Source: Fonsecaea monophora (lineage: Eukaryota; Ascomycota; Eurotiomycetes; Chaetothyriales; Herpotrichiellaceae). Taken from it: a stretch of DNA of 64,000 nt. The notes under the pieces were generated by a model. The model was not told the DNA's origin. It did no database searches and worked only from the letters and a program-made list of their open reading frames with translations. Below are positions 10,310 to 20,601 of the stretch, piece by piece; the stretch's first letter is position 1; the number at the start of each line of letters is the position of its first letter. The stretch spans positions 1 to 64,000 of the forward strand of contig NW_019173954.1 of the NCBI RefSeq assembly GCF_001642475.1, given 5' to 3'. A program made the translations under genes and the position numbers.

Positions 10310-12568
10310 TCACTGCTCCCAGCTGAATCTGTCAGCCGGGGTGTTCGATCGCACAGGTGGACCAGGGGGGCGTTCTTCCGTCACGGTGGTCAGCCCTTCC
10401 TCGACAAATCTGCTTCCAGAACTGGGTGAGCGTGATGGAGGACGTCCGTTCAGCTGTGGTACCAAAAGGCTGCCACGGCTCGTGCTCGTTGCCGGGCTGG
10501 TACTTCCTCCAGGCAGTAGTTGTGCTTGAGATCTTGATGTAAGTTCTGGTGATATTGGACTGGACATGCTCCTGCTATTGGTATTGCTGGATTGTCGCGA
10601 ATGACCATCGTGGCTGGCACCCACTGGGCTAATACCCTGGTCCCCGGAGGACACAGTTCCAAACGCACGGCTGTGCCTGACACTGTACGGGCTGACACTG
10701 TTGCTGAAGCGATGGTTGACCTCCGCTGGTGAATACGGGGGCACCGGTGACCCAGATCTCTCGCTCGCTGCTGCTTCAGCCGCCTTGTTTGCCGAGTGCT
10801 GCTGTTCGAGCTCTGCCGGTCTTCTGGGATCGTTCCTCATAAGCGCTGATCCCCGGGGGGCTTCATTGCTCTCGAAGAAACTCGGAGAGACAGGGCCAGC
10901 CGGCATTTCGATTGGCGTGCTGGCTGCGAGTTCGAACCGGCTAACGGACGGATCTGCAGGAACCTCGGTTGGTTGGCGTTTGTCGCCTAGCAATTCAGAA
11001 ACAGAGGTCTTTGAGTCGGGATGCTTCTGCAGGCGACTAAGGAATGACCGTCGCTTCTCCTTCTCCGTGCCAGAGTTTCCTGATTCATCCCTCTTCCGGA
11101 AACAGAACCACAAAGCCACTCCCAATGCAAGCAATGCTCCTATTCCAGCTCCAATCCCAATGCCTATTTTGGCGCCCGTCGACAATCCGCTTCCCGGGGG
11201 TCCTGGCCACGTGCTGCCTTCGGGTCGAGAGATTGCTAGGAGGTTGACATTGCTTACGGCATCCAATGTAAACACGGCCTGGGAGATTGAGAAGTTGTTG
11301 CGTTCGTAGTCAACAGTAAGATAGGTCTCTTGAAGGAAGGCTCGACCGATGGTATATTGTGTGGAATTGGCTGCTTTGCGTAGGGGAAAATAGTTGGTGG
11401 GAGGAGAGGTGAAGTTTGCGTCCAGATTTGGAAACGGGTATGTCAGCTGAAGATTGAACGCATCGTACGGTAGCGTAAGTTCAATCCCGTCGGACGAGCC
11501 TGGCAGATTGCTCAATGTGAATGTGAAAGTCAAATTCCACGCACTGAGAGCGCTGGGTGATGATGAATTATCGTCTGGGAAAAGGTAAAGTTGTAAAGTG
11601 TCGTCGTAAGTCAAGTTGAGCGCATTTGCGAAAGCGTCGCACGCTGGTTCGGGGAGCCATAGGAATGGAGTTGACGAGTCAATGGTGAACAAGTCGGCTT
11701 GAGATATATCCAGAAGAGTTTGGGGGTTGGAATCCCAATTAGACGGTAAAGATTCGGCCCCTGATGAAAGCGAAATCGAATTGATGGCAACAATCGGTGA
11801 GTAGTCCTGGCTTAGCGTGAAGCTCATGTTATTCGGCACGAATCGATTCGCATCAATGCCTCCAAGCGTTAACGAGGCTGGAACACTTTTCAGACCTGGA
11901 ATGGCATTAGCAAACTGCGCTTGGGATAGGGCTGACAAAGAGTACATACGGTAGGCTGCCCCTGCAGTGTAGCCATAACTGCGGCTCGGGATATCATTGC
12001 GCTTCTGGATTAGACTCGATAAGAGTGGTGAGATGTCTTCAGAACCGTTGAACCTGGTCTGTTGAACCCCTAGTCCCAAAGTTCCGACCCAATATTCTGT
12101 AGCATTGACCACGGAGATGATTTGATCAGGGACCGAGATCGCATCGTTGAGGGAGAGAGTGTCCAAGCCATAATATCCATATCCGGTGCCTCCCAGCTCA
12201 GGGTTGAAGTTGAGCTCGAAAAAGCCTCGAGCATTGAAAGAAGACGATTCGTTTGCCGAAAACAACCCTCCTCTTTTATTCTCACAGATTGAGGTGCCAT
12301 CGCAGCCAGCAGGACCTACTACCCACGTCTCCTGACTCAGTGTGCTCGGGAATACAGACAGATATTGTTCGGGCGATCCCACTCGTATACTGATGGCAGA
12401 CCACAGGCCATCGTAGCCGAAGAAATCAGTACTTGTTGTCGCAACAATCGGAATCGGTTCTGAGGCTTCAACAGAGCCAAGTGATAGTATGAGACTGAAG
12501 ATAATGAGGATATCGCGACGACATGACCATGAGCAAGGCCGCAAGCGGTCGTAATCTGAAGAGCGCAT
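10310..12568 (-). CDS. Membrane-anchored pepsin-fold (A1-like) protein, probably catalytically inactive
   Basis: A single exon of 752 codons. After a basic N terminus comes a hydrophobic signal segment (DILIIFSLILSLGSVEAS), then an extracellular domain with pepsin-family landmarks: an IRVGSPEQYLSVFPSTLSQ stretch where aspartic peptidases carry the DTGS loop, WVVGPAGC, and a second lobe with DLFTIDSSTPFLWLP where the second DTG/DSG loop lies. A transmembrane helix (about 470-495, IGIGIGAGIGALLALGVALW) is followed by a basic stop-transfer sequence and a long Ser/Pro-rich cytoplasmic tail of about 250 residues. The first catalytic Asp is not present at its expected position, so peptidase activity is unlikely. 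Architecture suggests a surface sensor or adhesion role; that part is inference. Confidence 0.75.
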   Translation of the reverse strand: MRSSDYDRLRPCSWSCRRDILIIFSLILSLGSVEASEPIPIVATTSTDFFGYDGLWSAISIRVGSPEQYLSVFPSTLSQETWVVGPAGCDGTSICENKRGGLFSANESSSFNARGFFELNFNPELGGTGYGYYGLDTLSLNDAISVPDQIISVVNATEYWVGTLGLGVQQTRFNGSEDISPLLSSLIQKRNDIPSRSYGYTAGAAYRMYSLSALSQAQFANAIPGLKSVPASLTLGGIDANRFVPNNMSFTLSQDYSPIVAINSISLSSGAESLPSNWDSNPQTLLDISQADLFTIDSSTPFLWLPEPACDAFANALNLTYDDTLQLYLFPDDNSSSPSALSAWNLTFTFTLSNLPGSSDGIELTLPYDAFNLQLTYPFPNLDANFTSPPTNYFPLRKAANSTQYTIGRAFLQETYLTVDYERNNFSISQAVFTLDAVSNVNLLAISRPEGSTWPGPPGSGLSTGAKIGIGIGAGIGALLALGVALWFCFRKRDESGNSGTEKEKRRSFLSRLQKHPDSKTSVSELLGDKRQPTEVPADPSVSRFELAASTPIEMPAGPVSPSFFESNEAPRGSALMRNDPRRPAELEQQHSANKAAEAAASERSGSPVPPYSPAEVNHRFSNSVSPYSVRHSRAFGTVSSGDQGISPVGASHDGHSRQSSNTNSRSMSSPISPELTSRSQAQLLPGGSTSPATSTSRGSLLVPQLNGRPPSRSPSSGSRFVEEGLTTVTEERPPGPPVRSNTPADRFSWEQ

Positions 12569-15150
12569 CGTGCTTGGAATTCAACGAGTTCGAAAGGTCT
12601 TCATAGCTTGATGCTTGGTCCAGGGGCGCGGTCTGCAGGTCAATTGTGCTTGGAGATCTAAACGAGGGGCTGCGACCAGGTGGCACAAGTTGGCACTGAG
12701 GCGAACTGCTAACGAGACTGATGTCGACTGCAACTAAAAACGAGAGGACGTCGGCGACACCACGACGAGGTGGACAAAATGTCTCATTCACAGGTGACAA
12801 GAGAACAGCAGCTCCCAATGTCTACAAGTTAAGCCTAGCCACGGGGAAGGTCTCGAAGGGCGACTTTTTTGAGACCAGCCCTAAAGCAGGAGAGGAGAGT
12901 CCCGGGCATCAACCAACCATGTGCGACAACCAGGAACTAGGGTGCTAGGCAGTAGCTCCTCCCACCACAACGAATCACGATGCGCAGCACCATTTTCCCC
13001 TCTCTCCTCTCCTGCCAGAAGTTCCCAGAGGGCATTCCATCCACTTCCTCGAGAGTACAATTACACGGACATAGGCTTGGGATCTTGTTTCTCTTCGTTT
13101 ATGAGAGATTGATGGGAACGACATTCTACTGTTGTGCCAATGGGCTGTTTCCGATTTCACAGCTGCGTCTCCCCACCCATGCGAGGTGCAACTCGACACA
13201 AGCAGTCCAAGACGATGGGTTAGGCCCAAGATGATGGGACTTGGCACCTCGAGAAATCTGCACGGCACTTGCGATTGATGGGAACCCCTACCAAGAGCGA
13301 TGTCTGTCACCAGGCGCGCGAAGTGGCTTTGCCAGAAATAATGCCTCCCGCGAGCTTGAGAGTTCAACTCAATGTCGGAGCGAACCGATCGAAGAGAAAG
13401 AGCCCCAATTCTCCCGCTTGAAACTTGCTTGGCCCTGCATCATCCGAGATAGAATGTGCAACTTTCCCTCTACGGTACTAGGTGTTTGTGCCATCGCGAC
13501 TGTCCCAACAGACGTCGACTGTCGCAGACATCTAGTCACACACAGCCTGTCTCTCGGGGATGTCTGAACGGCGGACTGCATCGGCGACCTGGCGTTATTT
13601 CTGAAATGAAAGAGAGCCTCATCGTGGGCATGTCATGTGTCCCACACGAAAGGGTCTGGTGCGACGTTTTGGGCTGGACCTGCATCCGCAAACACGAGGA
13701 AAATGATTGATTCTGATACCACAAGGCAGACAGGTGGAGCCGGACATGAATTCCTCGGAACATGTGGCACATTGCTTCTGGTCTCCACACGCCGAAGACC
13801 AGATCCCTGGCTCAGGAGGTTTATTGAAAGCAGTGTGACATGTGCTCACTTCTTTGAGAGTATTTTGACGAGACAAGAGTACAAGCAGAGCGAGAGGGAA
13901 ATCCTTCTCGTATATCAGTATCTGATGGGACCGTGGCGCGTCTCAAGTCAGGGATGCGTGGATGAGATGATGTGCAGGGACTGGACAGTTTGAGTTTGAC
14001 CATCATCATGCACGGTAGATTGTGCGGGCGGAATAGGAACCACCACGATGAAGTCCTCGTACTCGTAAAGCCGAGAGAACAATTGTAACTCGTAACCCCT
14101 CGCACACAGTAAGCAGGGAGATGAAGATGGTTTGGAGACAAGCCATGTTACAACCAGTGAGCAGCCTGAACACGGTTCTTTCGTGCAAGACATTCGGACA
14201 GATGATGGTGATGGCGTCGACGGCGCACCTACTGGCGGGGCCTGGGGCCTTGGCCCTTGAGGAGGTACTACCTAGGAGACTTTTTAGCTAAGAAAATTCC
14301 CCTTGCCGGGCTTCACGGTAGCTGCGGGTGACCCCTTTGGTGCTTTCGCGTCTCCATTGATAGGCACCCAATGGACTCACAATGGCCACCACAGCCACTG
14401 ATATCTCGCGACAGTGGCTGCAGGTCAATCCAAAGCTCCAACCAATCTTGTGGTGCCCTTGCAGCACTGACCGCGTGTGTTGACCTGACAGCTGGTCGGC
14501 AACCAGTCCTCCACCACCACATTTGATGGGGTCTCCAGCCAGCCAAAGCCGCAAGATGGCGATTACAAAACCTGGTCTGCCAGTTCTCAAAGCCTGGAAC
14601 ATGCTGGGAACCAGGGCCCCTCGAACTGCTCAAGGCTGTAAGTGACTGGCTGAAAAGCCCTGTCACTTTGACCACCCCCTGTCGAGTCTGTCCATCTCCG
14701 CCTCTCTTCCGACCACTACTTCCGCAGAACCGCAAAACTCTATGCGCATCAATCCAGACGTCCACTTCCATTTCGTCTGGCCCTGTCCTTCGTTTTGAAC
14801 CACAACAAGTCACTGCTTCCTCGTCTGCCGGGGGACAGGAGTCGAGAACCGGCCCTTGTACCTGCGTCCTGTCGTGACCCTGAACCATCTACGAATATAT
14901 CTCTTCATGCCTTGCGAATCCCCGACGTTCGCTATCACTCCACGTCCACGATCGACCTGGGACACGTGGATCGCAAGGAGGACAACTTGCCAGCACTAAT
15001 CACACGCCTTTTGCTATCATGAGGAATTGAAGGACCTCTCATCGAATGCTTAATCGCACAGTCGTTCGTTCTTATACAATTTTGGACCCAACACTCGCTT
15101 GAAATCTGGGGTTCCGACGCAAGAGAAGGACACTATTCTCTGAAGACGAG
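12569..15150. other. Long divergent intergenic region
   Basis: This 2.6 kb lies between the starts of two divergently transcribed cell-surface genes and should hold both promoters. Several open frames of 60-190 codons exist on both strands (the longest on minus, 14313-14888), but they are rich in Trp, Cys and Arg, overlap each other and show no domain. The length is notable for such a compact genome and could include an unrecognised noncoding transcript. Confidence 0.5.
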
Positions 15151-17552
15151 ATGTATACCCTGTGGTCGCTCGTTTGTCTATATGTTGCGCTCTCTAGTGC
15201 ACTGAACTTGGATCTGAGTTTGGCCTTGAGCTTGGACAAGAGACTGCCCCTCAGGTTCATGCGCAGAGACATCGTTTATTCCAATACCACGTCGCCCCAG
15301 CTAGACCTCAGACCAGAGGTCACCACGATCGCTTCGCCGAGTACATCTAATCCCGTTCTCAGTGAGACGACCTTGTCTACTGAGCCAACAATCGCTGTAC
15401 CGGAGTCTACGTCGCCTCTCAGTATCGCCGATACGAACCCGAGCTCTGCTACAATCGCCCCGTTCAGCTTTCCTCCTAACCTTCCACCCACTGTTACCAG
15501 CACAAGCACAATCGTTCCAGTCAATCCTCCGCCAGTCCAAGACCCTCGCGGCTCGAGTCCCAGTTCATTGACAATCGCTACACTCAGTCCTCCACCCATT
15601 TTTGGTCCATCGACCCCTCCCGAAACAACAGCTACCACATCAGTTGATACATCAACCATTTCTTCCTCCAGCAACATTGTTACTCCTATCAATGGACCTG
15701 CGCCGCCCGTTCTCAAAACCCCTCCACCACTACCATCTTTCACACGACCTTTCACGAACTCGAGCCTGAGTATAGATCTCGGCAGTACTACAAATGCCTC
15801 GACGACATCCCCAACTTGCACTGGCTCAGTCACTTACTTTGGCTCCGTTCCGCCCACGGTCTACGTCACAGTCACCGAAGGCTTCAACGTGACGATGACA
15901 GCCAGCAATGCGTCCATGACCGAGACACCGACTTTAATCACGCCTTTGCCTGCCTGTCAAGCAACGATCATGCCCATTGCTGCGTCATATAACCCTGCAT
16001 CGTCCGCCAGCGGGGAGGACCGGAGTAAAACAGAGTCGAACATTCCAGGCCCATCGACTATTCCTCAATTTGCTACCAATAATCCGTTTTTTGCTCCCGA
16101 ATCCTCTGCGCCCGTGGTGCCAGGAGAAACCCCTGCCCTTGCGAGTACTCAACCACCATTGGTGTCCGCTTCGCTAGCTTCATCGGCTGTCTACTCGAGT
16201 GTCGACTATACCAGTACTGTCGTCGTCACAAAGAAGACCCCGGTTCCCGTGGTGGCCCCGCCAACCACTTCTATCGACATCAACTTCAATTTCCCCTCGC
16301 AGAATCCCACCCCTCCCCCCAGCGGAGCAATAACGGTGACAGCAATAGTGGTGATAGTGGACAAAACACTGTCAACAATGGGGGCGGTGGAAACTCCCCT
16401 TCCAGCAACAACGCACCCGTCACTCCCGCAACAAATAATGGAGGTAGTTTCCCATCAATCAGTGCTCCGACTGGCGGAAGTTTGATTGTCGAAGCTCCAA
16501 CAACTACACGATTGGGCAACATCATTGCTTCTATCCTCAACTCGCCCTTTGCGACTGCCTCGCCGACTAGTCGTGCCTCTGGAGCCGCTCCCTTGACCAC
16601 CACTGTCAACGGTGTCCCGATCATTGTACAGCCTTTTAGCGTGGTCATTGGGAGTCAGACCGTCGCGATTCCCAATTCGGTCCCCACCACTGTGCAAGCA
16701 TCTGGTGCTGTGTTTACTGTGGAGCCCTCCAAGATAATAGCTCCTTCGACGACCATAACAATATCACAGCTTCCACATGAGCAGATTGTAACGCCAGTTC
16801 CAACGGGTACGATTACTACCGCATTTGGCGGTCTCACTCTCACCGTCGGGCCAACGGTCGCGATTATCTCTGGAACAACGTACAGGGTCGGGCAGGGTGC
16901 GCCAGCTACGACCGTCACCGTTGATGGAACCAGGATCTCCATCGGCTCTGCTGGCGTGGGATTGCCCGGCACTATTGTGGCGCCTGGTGGTGCGACGCCG
17001 TTTACTGTCTACACTGTAGAAGGTCTGACCTTCTCTATCGCTGGTACTGAGGCTATTGTTGGGGGCACCACATATCGCATTGGGTCGAACGCTCCCCAGC
17101 TCACTACGACCATTGGGTCGCAACATGTGTCGGTATCGCTCGGCCCTGGTGGCGTTGGACTGGCAAGCACTACGTTGACTCCTGGCGGGCCGACTGGCTC
17201 TCCCTTTGTTGTCTACACCGCTGAAGGATTGACTTTCTCGGTCGACGGTAGTGAAGCCGTTGTCAGTGGCACTACTTACCGCATTGGATCCAACGCTCCC
17301 CAGGTGACTACAACCATCGGTTCGGAACATGTGTCGGTGTCATTTGGTCCCGGGGGAATCGGCCTCGACTCGACCACGATTGTTCCACAAACAACCTCGT
17401 CACACAAATCGACCACCGAGTCAAAAACCGCATCCGCGACTACATCTCCGACACAGTCTGCAGATGTCGCCAACGACGCACTATCCAGGACTTTACCAGC
17501 CAGTCTGCGATGCTGTCTATTTGTTCTGTCTTTGGGATGGCTTGTTATTTGA
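15151..17552 (+). CDS. Ser/Thr-rich GPI-type cell-wall protein with tandem repeats (frame break)
   Basis: The protein starts with a signal peptide (LWSLVCLYVALSSALNLDLS). It continues as a long Thr/Ser/Pro-rich stalk, typical of O-glycosylated wall proteins, then three beta-rich repeats and a C-terminal hydrophobic tail (LPASLRCCLFVLSLGWLVI) preceded by small residues, as expected for a GPI signal. The frame used from 15151 must change near 16309-16322. Upstream reads NFPSQNPTPPP and downstream reads RSNNGDSNSGDSGQNTV in another frame. The switch coincides with a run of six C. A single missing C would restore one frame of about 800 codons; alternatively a short intron ends at the CCCCCCAG there. 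Role: wall structure or adhesion, by composition only. Confidence 0.7.
16818..17388 (+). repeat. Three tandem protein repeats of about 60-65 residues
   Basis: Within the wall protein three consecutive units share the pattern (T/V)(E/G)GLTF(S/T)(V/I), then a GTTYR(I/V)G core, then a TT-x-IG or TVDGT strand, then S-x-G-(P/A)-GG(V/I)GL and a Thr/Pro spacer. GTTYR occurs at about 16874, 17065 and 17272. Units 2 and 3 are close copies (GGTTYRIGSNAPQ and SGTTYRIGSNAPQ), unit 1 is more diverged. Confidence 0.85.
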
Positions 17553-17882
17553 ACACCCGATATGACGTGATACGATGGAGTTTTAGATTTTTGATACATT
17601 GGAAATGGAAAAGTCTAGTGCCTAATAATGGCTGGGATATGGTGGAATTTGTTTGACCTTGGACTTTGGGACGATCATGATACCCGCAATACATTGACGA
17701 TCTGATTGATTGGAGTTGCTCCAGTGAAGAGCCCTTTGGGGAGATGAATAAGGCGGATACGTTTGGAAGAGAAATATGGTAATAGTGTCTGTGTACGGAC
17801 TGAATGGTGGAAAACCACCACAAACGCACAATTTATGTGGCAAGTTGCAATATCATTTCCATCTTCCACTTGAATCATGGTT
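17553..17882. other. Convergent intergenic region
   Basis: It separates the tail-to-tail wall protein and DUF92 genes. It is AT-rich and should contain both polyadenylation regions. No gene seen. Confidence 0.6.
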
Positions 17883-18839
17883 TCATCTGCACAAAAGATC
17901 TCCTGCTATCATCCCAGATACACTCATGATAGAAGCCATGAGGAGGTTGATTTGGTTGTTATCCAAGATGTCGTTTCCAGAGTTGATCAACCTGCTGCTC
18001 TCTTCACCGCTGGACTTTCGGCCATGCCCTTGCACATGTGCAGGGGGCGTCTTGGGCCTCGTAAGCACCTTGAGGCCGCCGGGTCCTTCAACGATCTTTC
18101 CAGACCGCCGATCGATGACCGAGGCTTGCAGCAGTGCTCCCAAGAGAGAGTCGAGAAGCGTGCCAATCGTTCCGAGCCCTGTCAATAACGCGAACAGAGT
18201 GAGGGCGTCAAAAGGTGATCCGGCACAAAAGCCCAGGAGTGCCACACTCGTAGCAGCAATGGCAGCGCTGCCTCCCACACCGGCCAAAAGTCCAGCAAGA
18301 GTCACCCCGCCGTTGGTACCTCGTGGGACAACTCGCAGCGGGTTCGTGATGAGCACTGGTTGGGATTTGGAGAGAATTCCCAGCTCGCTAGACAGAGTGT
18401 CGGCAGCCACCGCAGCATAGTTGGCCATTATCCCCATCAGCAACAGGTCAGCAAACGTGTTGCTGCTCTGTCGGCTACCACCAAAACATTCTGCGCCCTC
18501 GCTCGTGTCTACTCCAAATAGCGAAACATGCAATAAGCACAGCGCACTTGCGCACCCGCTGTTCGCAACCACCTGCAGACTCGTGCGAGGCCCTTCTCCG
18601 CCTGAAGCTCCACTACTTGACACTGTCAACGTGGCTTTCACGTCATGTTTCACTTTTGTGGCCGTCGTGCCGAGCAGGAAAAATGTGCAAAGTAAAGTGA
18701 ACGGGAGGGCAGACGGATGAAGGGCGTGGATCGTTGCGGTAAGTGCTGCGGTCACGATGCCCAGCGGTGTGAGGGATCGCCGAGTGTAGGCGCGAGTGAC
18801 AAGGAGGAGGGTTACGGGAATTGCGATGATGGGACGCAT
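17883..18839 (-). CDS. TMEM19/DUF92 family integral membrane protein
   Basis: A 318-residue polytopic membrane protein beginning MRPIIAIPVTLLLVTRAYTR, the family's usual start. The open frame extends 27 codons upstream without an ATG, so 18839 is the start. Conserved features are the KVKHDVKA segment after a phenylalanine-rich helix, the SLQVVANSG motif, an Asp-Thr-Leu-Ser-Ser-Glu motif (AVAADTLSSELGILSKSQP) and RVVPRGTNGGVTLAGLLAG, all typical of DUF92/TMEM19. The plant member VTE6 is a phytyl-phosphate kinase, so an isoprenoid-phosphate activity is possible, but the fungal role is not established. About seven hydrophobic helices can be picked out. No introns are needed. Confidence 0.85.
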   Translation of the reverse strand: MRPIIAIPVTLLLVTRAYTRRSLTPLGIVTAALTATIHALHPSALPFTLLCTFFLLGTTATKVKHDVKATLTVSSSGASGGEGPRTSLQVVANSGCASALCLLHVSLFGVDTSEGAECFGGSRQSSNTFADLLLMGIMANYAAVAADTLSSELGILSKSQPVLITNPLRVVPRGTNGGVTLAGLLAGVGGSAAIAATSVALLGFCAGSPFDALTLFALLTGLGTIGTLLDSLLGALLQASVIDRRSGKIVEGPGGLKVLTRPKTPPAHVQGHGRKSSGEESSRLINSGNDILDNNQINLLMASIMSVSGMIAGDLLCR

Positions 18840-19160
18840 CTTGGAGGGTGTGAAAGACGCCGGAGGGAGGAAGAAGACAGGGACGAAATATATGCACCAC
18901 AGGAGCTGTACACCAGGCACAGTTCCAGCTGCATATGGATTATGTGTGCCTTTGTTGTTGAGTTACTAAGAAGGGTGTGGCTGCCACTGACAAGCAGGCG
19001 ATGACGTCGGGCTGTGGCGTCCTGCGGTCTTCCAGTCCCGCATTTGACTATCAGTTCACAGACTCTCCATATCCTTCAACAGGTGTCGCCAGGCAGTCAA
19101 TCCCAATCGCTAGAAAAGATCGAGGATGGGATACCACTTTCCAGAGCTTCTTGAAGCACG
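18840..19160. promoter_or_regulatory. Bidirectional promoter region
   Basis: These 321 bases separate the starts of the DUF92 gene (minus) and the radical SAM gene (plus), so both promoters must lie here or overlap it. I see no confident TATA box. Confidence 0.5.
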
Positions 19161-20264
19161 ATGTTCACATCACTTTTGGCCAGATCTGCTATAAGGCAAC
19201 CAGAGATACTTTCCCGATCCGCCTTCAAAATCGGTTCTCTGCAGCACACCACCAAACGAAGGCTCCATCTCGCTCCCCCTTTCCTCCTCGACGACTATAT
19301 CCCACGATATCACCTGCTCTCCTCTGCCGAGGCAGCGAAGAAACGGTCTGCGGCCTATGCCCATCTCCGTCAATGCAATCTCTGTCCACGTCTCTGCAAT
19401 GTCAATCGTTACGAGACTACCGGCCACTGCTTGATCGGGGCGGAAACGGTCAAGGTATCAACCATCGCACCTCATTTTGGGGAAGAGCCATGCCTTCAAG
19501 GGCATAATGGATCCGGGTCTATATTCTTCAGTGGCTGTAACTTGAGGTGTGTGTTTTGTCAGAACCACGACATTGCCCACCAGAAAATCGGCTTCGATCT
19601 GACCCCGGAGGAGCTGGCGGAGTGGATGGTGAAGCTGCAGGAGGTGGGAAATGTGCATAATATCAACGTGGTGACGCCTGAGCATGTCGTGCCCCAAGTC
19701 GCACTGGCTATCCTGACTGCCCGGGAGATGGGCCTCAATATACCCATCGTGTACAACACTAGCGCATTTGACAGCTTAGAAAGTCTCAAGTTGATGGACG
19801 GATTGGTCGACATCTATTTACCAGACTTCAAGGTCTGGAACAATGAGACGAGCAGGCGGCTTTTAAAAGCCGACGGATATGCAGATACGGCAAGAGAAAG
19901 CATTCGAGAGATGTATCGGCAGGTGGGTGATTTGTGCTTCACGGCTGACGGCATCGCGAAGAAAGGAGTCCTGGTCCGTCATCTTGTCATGCCGGGAAAA
20001 GAACAAGAAGGGATACAGATCATGAACTGGTTGGCCGAGGCTCTAGGGAAAGATGTCTTTGTGAATATCATGGAACAGTATTTTCCCACGGCTCATGTCG
20101 GCAAGGAGAAAAGAGGCTCGAAGTCGGACGCCTCGAGCAAGAGATACGCGGAAATCAATCGACCGGTTACCCATGAAGAAGTCGGGGTGGTGCAGAAGGC
20201 AGCCAGAGATGCTGGACTTTGGAGATTTGCTGAGCCGGCGAGACATGGTGGCTGGAATATCTGA
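19161..20264 (+). CDS. Radical SAM protein, PflX-type (pyruvate formate-lyase activase-like)
   Basis: One exon, 367 residues. The radical SAM cluster motif C-x3-C-x2-C is explicit at about 126-133 (FFSGCNLRCVFCQNHDI), and it is preceded at about 73-80 by a CNLCPRLC cysteine motif and GHC and EEPC elements, as in the bacterial PflX (COG1313) group. VVTPEHVVPQVALAILTARE and VDIYLPDFKVWN match the same family. The first 45 residues are rich in Arg/Ser/Leu without acids (SLLARSAIRQPEILSRSAFK), resembling a mitochondrial presequence. Pyruvate formate-lyase itself is not known from such fungi, so the glycyl-radical partner or true substrate is unknown. A bacterial origin by transfer is plausible. 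Confidence 0.85.
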   Translation: MFTSLLARSAIRQPEILSRSAFKIGSLQHTTKRRLHLAPPFLLDDYIPRYHLLSSAEAAKKRSAAYAHLRQCNLCPRLCNVNRYETTGHCLIGAETVKVSTIAPHFGEEPCLQGHNGSGSIFFSGCNLRCVFCQNHDIAHQKIGFDLTPEELAEWMVKLQEVGNVHNINVVTPEHVVPQVALAILTAREMGLNIPIVYNTSAFDSLESLKLMDGLVDIYLPDFKVWNNETSRRLLKADGYADTARESIREMYRQVGDLCFTADGIAKKGVLVRHLVMPGKEQEGIQIMNWLAEALGKDVFVNIMEQYFPTAHVGKEKRGSKSDASSKRYAEINRPVTHEEVGVVQKAARDAGLWRFAEPARHGGWNI

Positions 20265-20601
20265 GTTTCAAGCTCATCGTTCCTGGCCGGCCAGTTTCTT
20301 GTCGCCATACACCCTGAACAGTCAGCCATCCGGCACCACTCACACTCGGCAAAGGCAACAGCGCACGGCATTGTGTCAAGACCCACAAACTTTCCACATG
20401 GTCAGAGCTTCTTTGTCCATAAAAATACACAATCCGGCCCGCCTTGGTCCCCACGGCTGCTATTGGTCAGCCTTGCTTCTTTGTGAAGTTGACAGGTCAA
20501 AGACGCATACTAGCACAAAAGCCGTACGCGGAGTCAATCGGTCAATCTTTCCATTCTACAGTCTTTGAAGAGGCCTGCTCAAGTACTACCACAGCTCTGC
20601 A
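20265..20601. other. Intergenic region
   Basis: These 337 bases lie between two plus-strand genes. They should hold the terminator of the radical SAM gene and the promoter of the coiled-coil gene. Nothing else seen. Confidence 0.5.

Noticed and set aside
14313..14888. A 191-codon minus-strand frame in the long gap
   Set aside because: High Trp/Cys/Arg content, overlaps other frames, no domain and no splice-supported extension.
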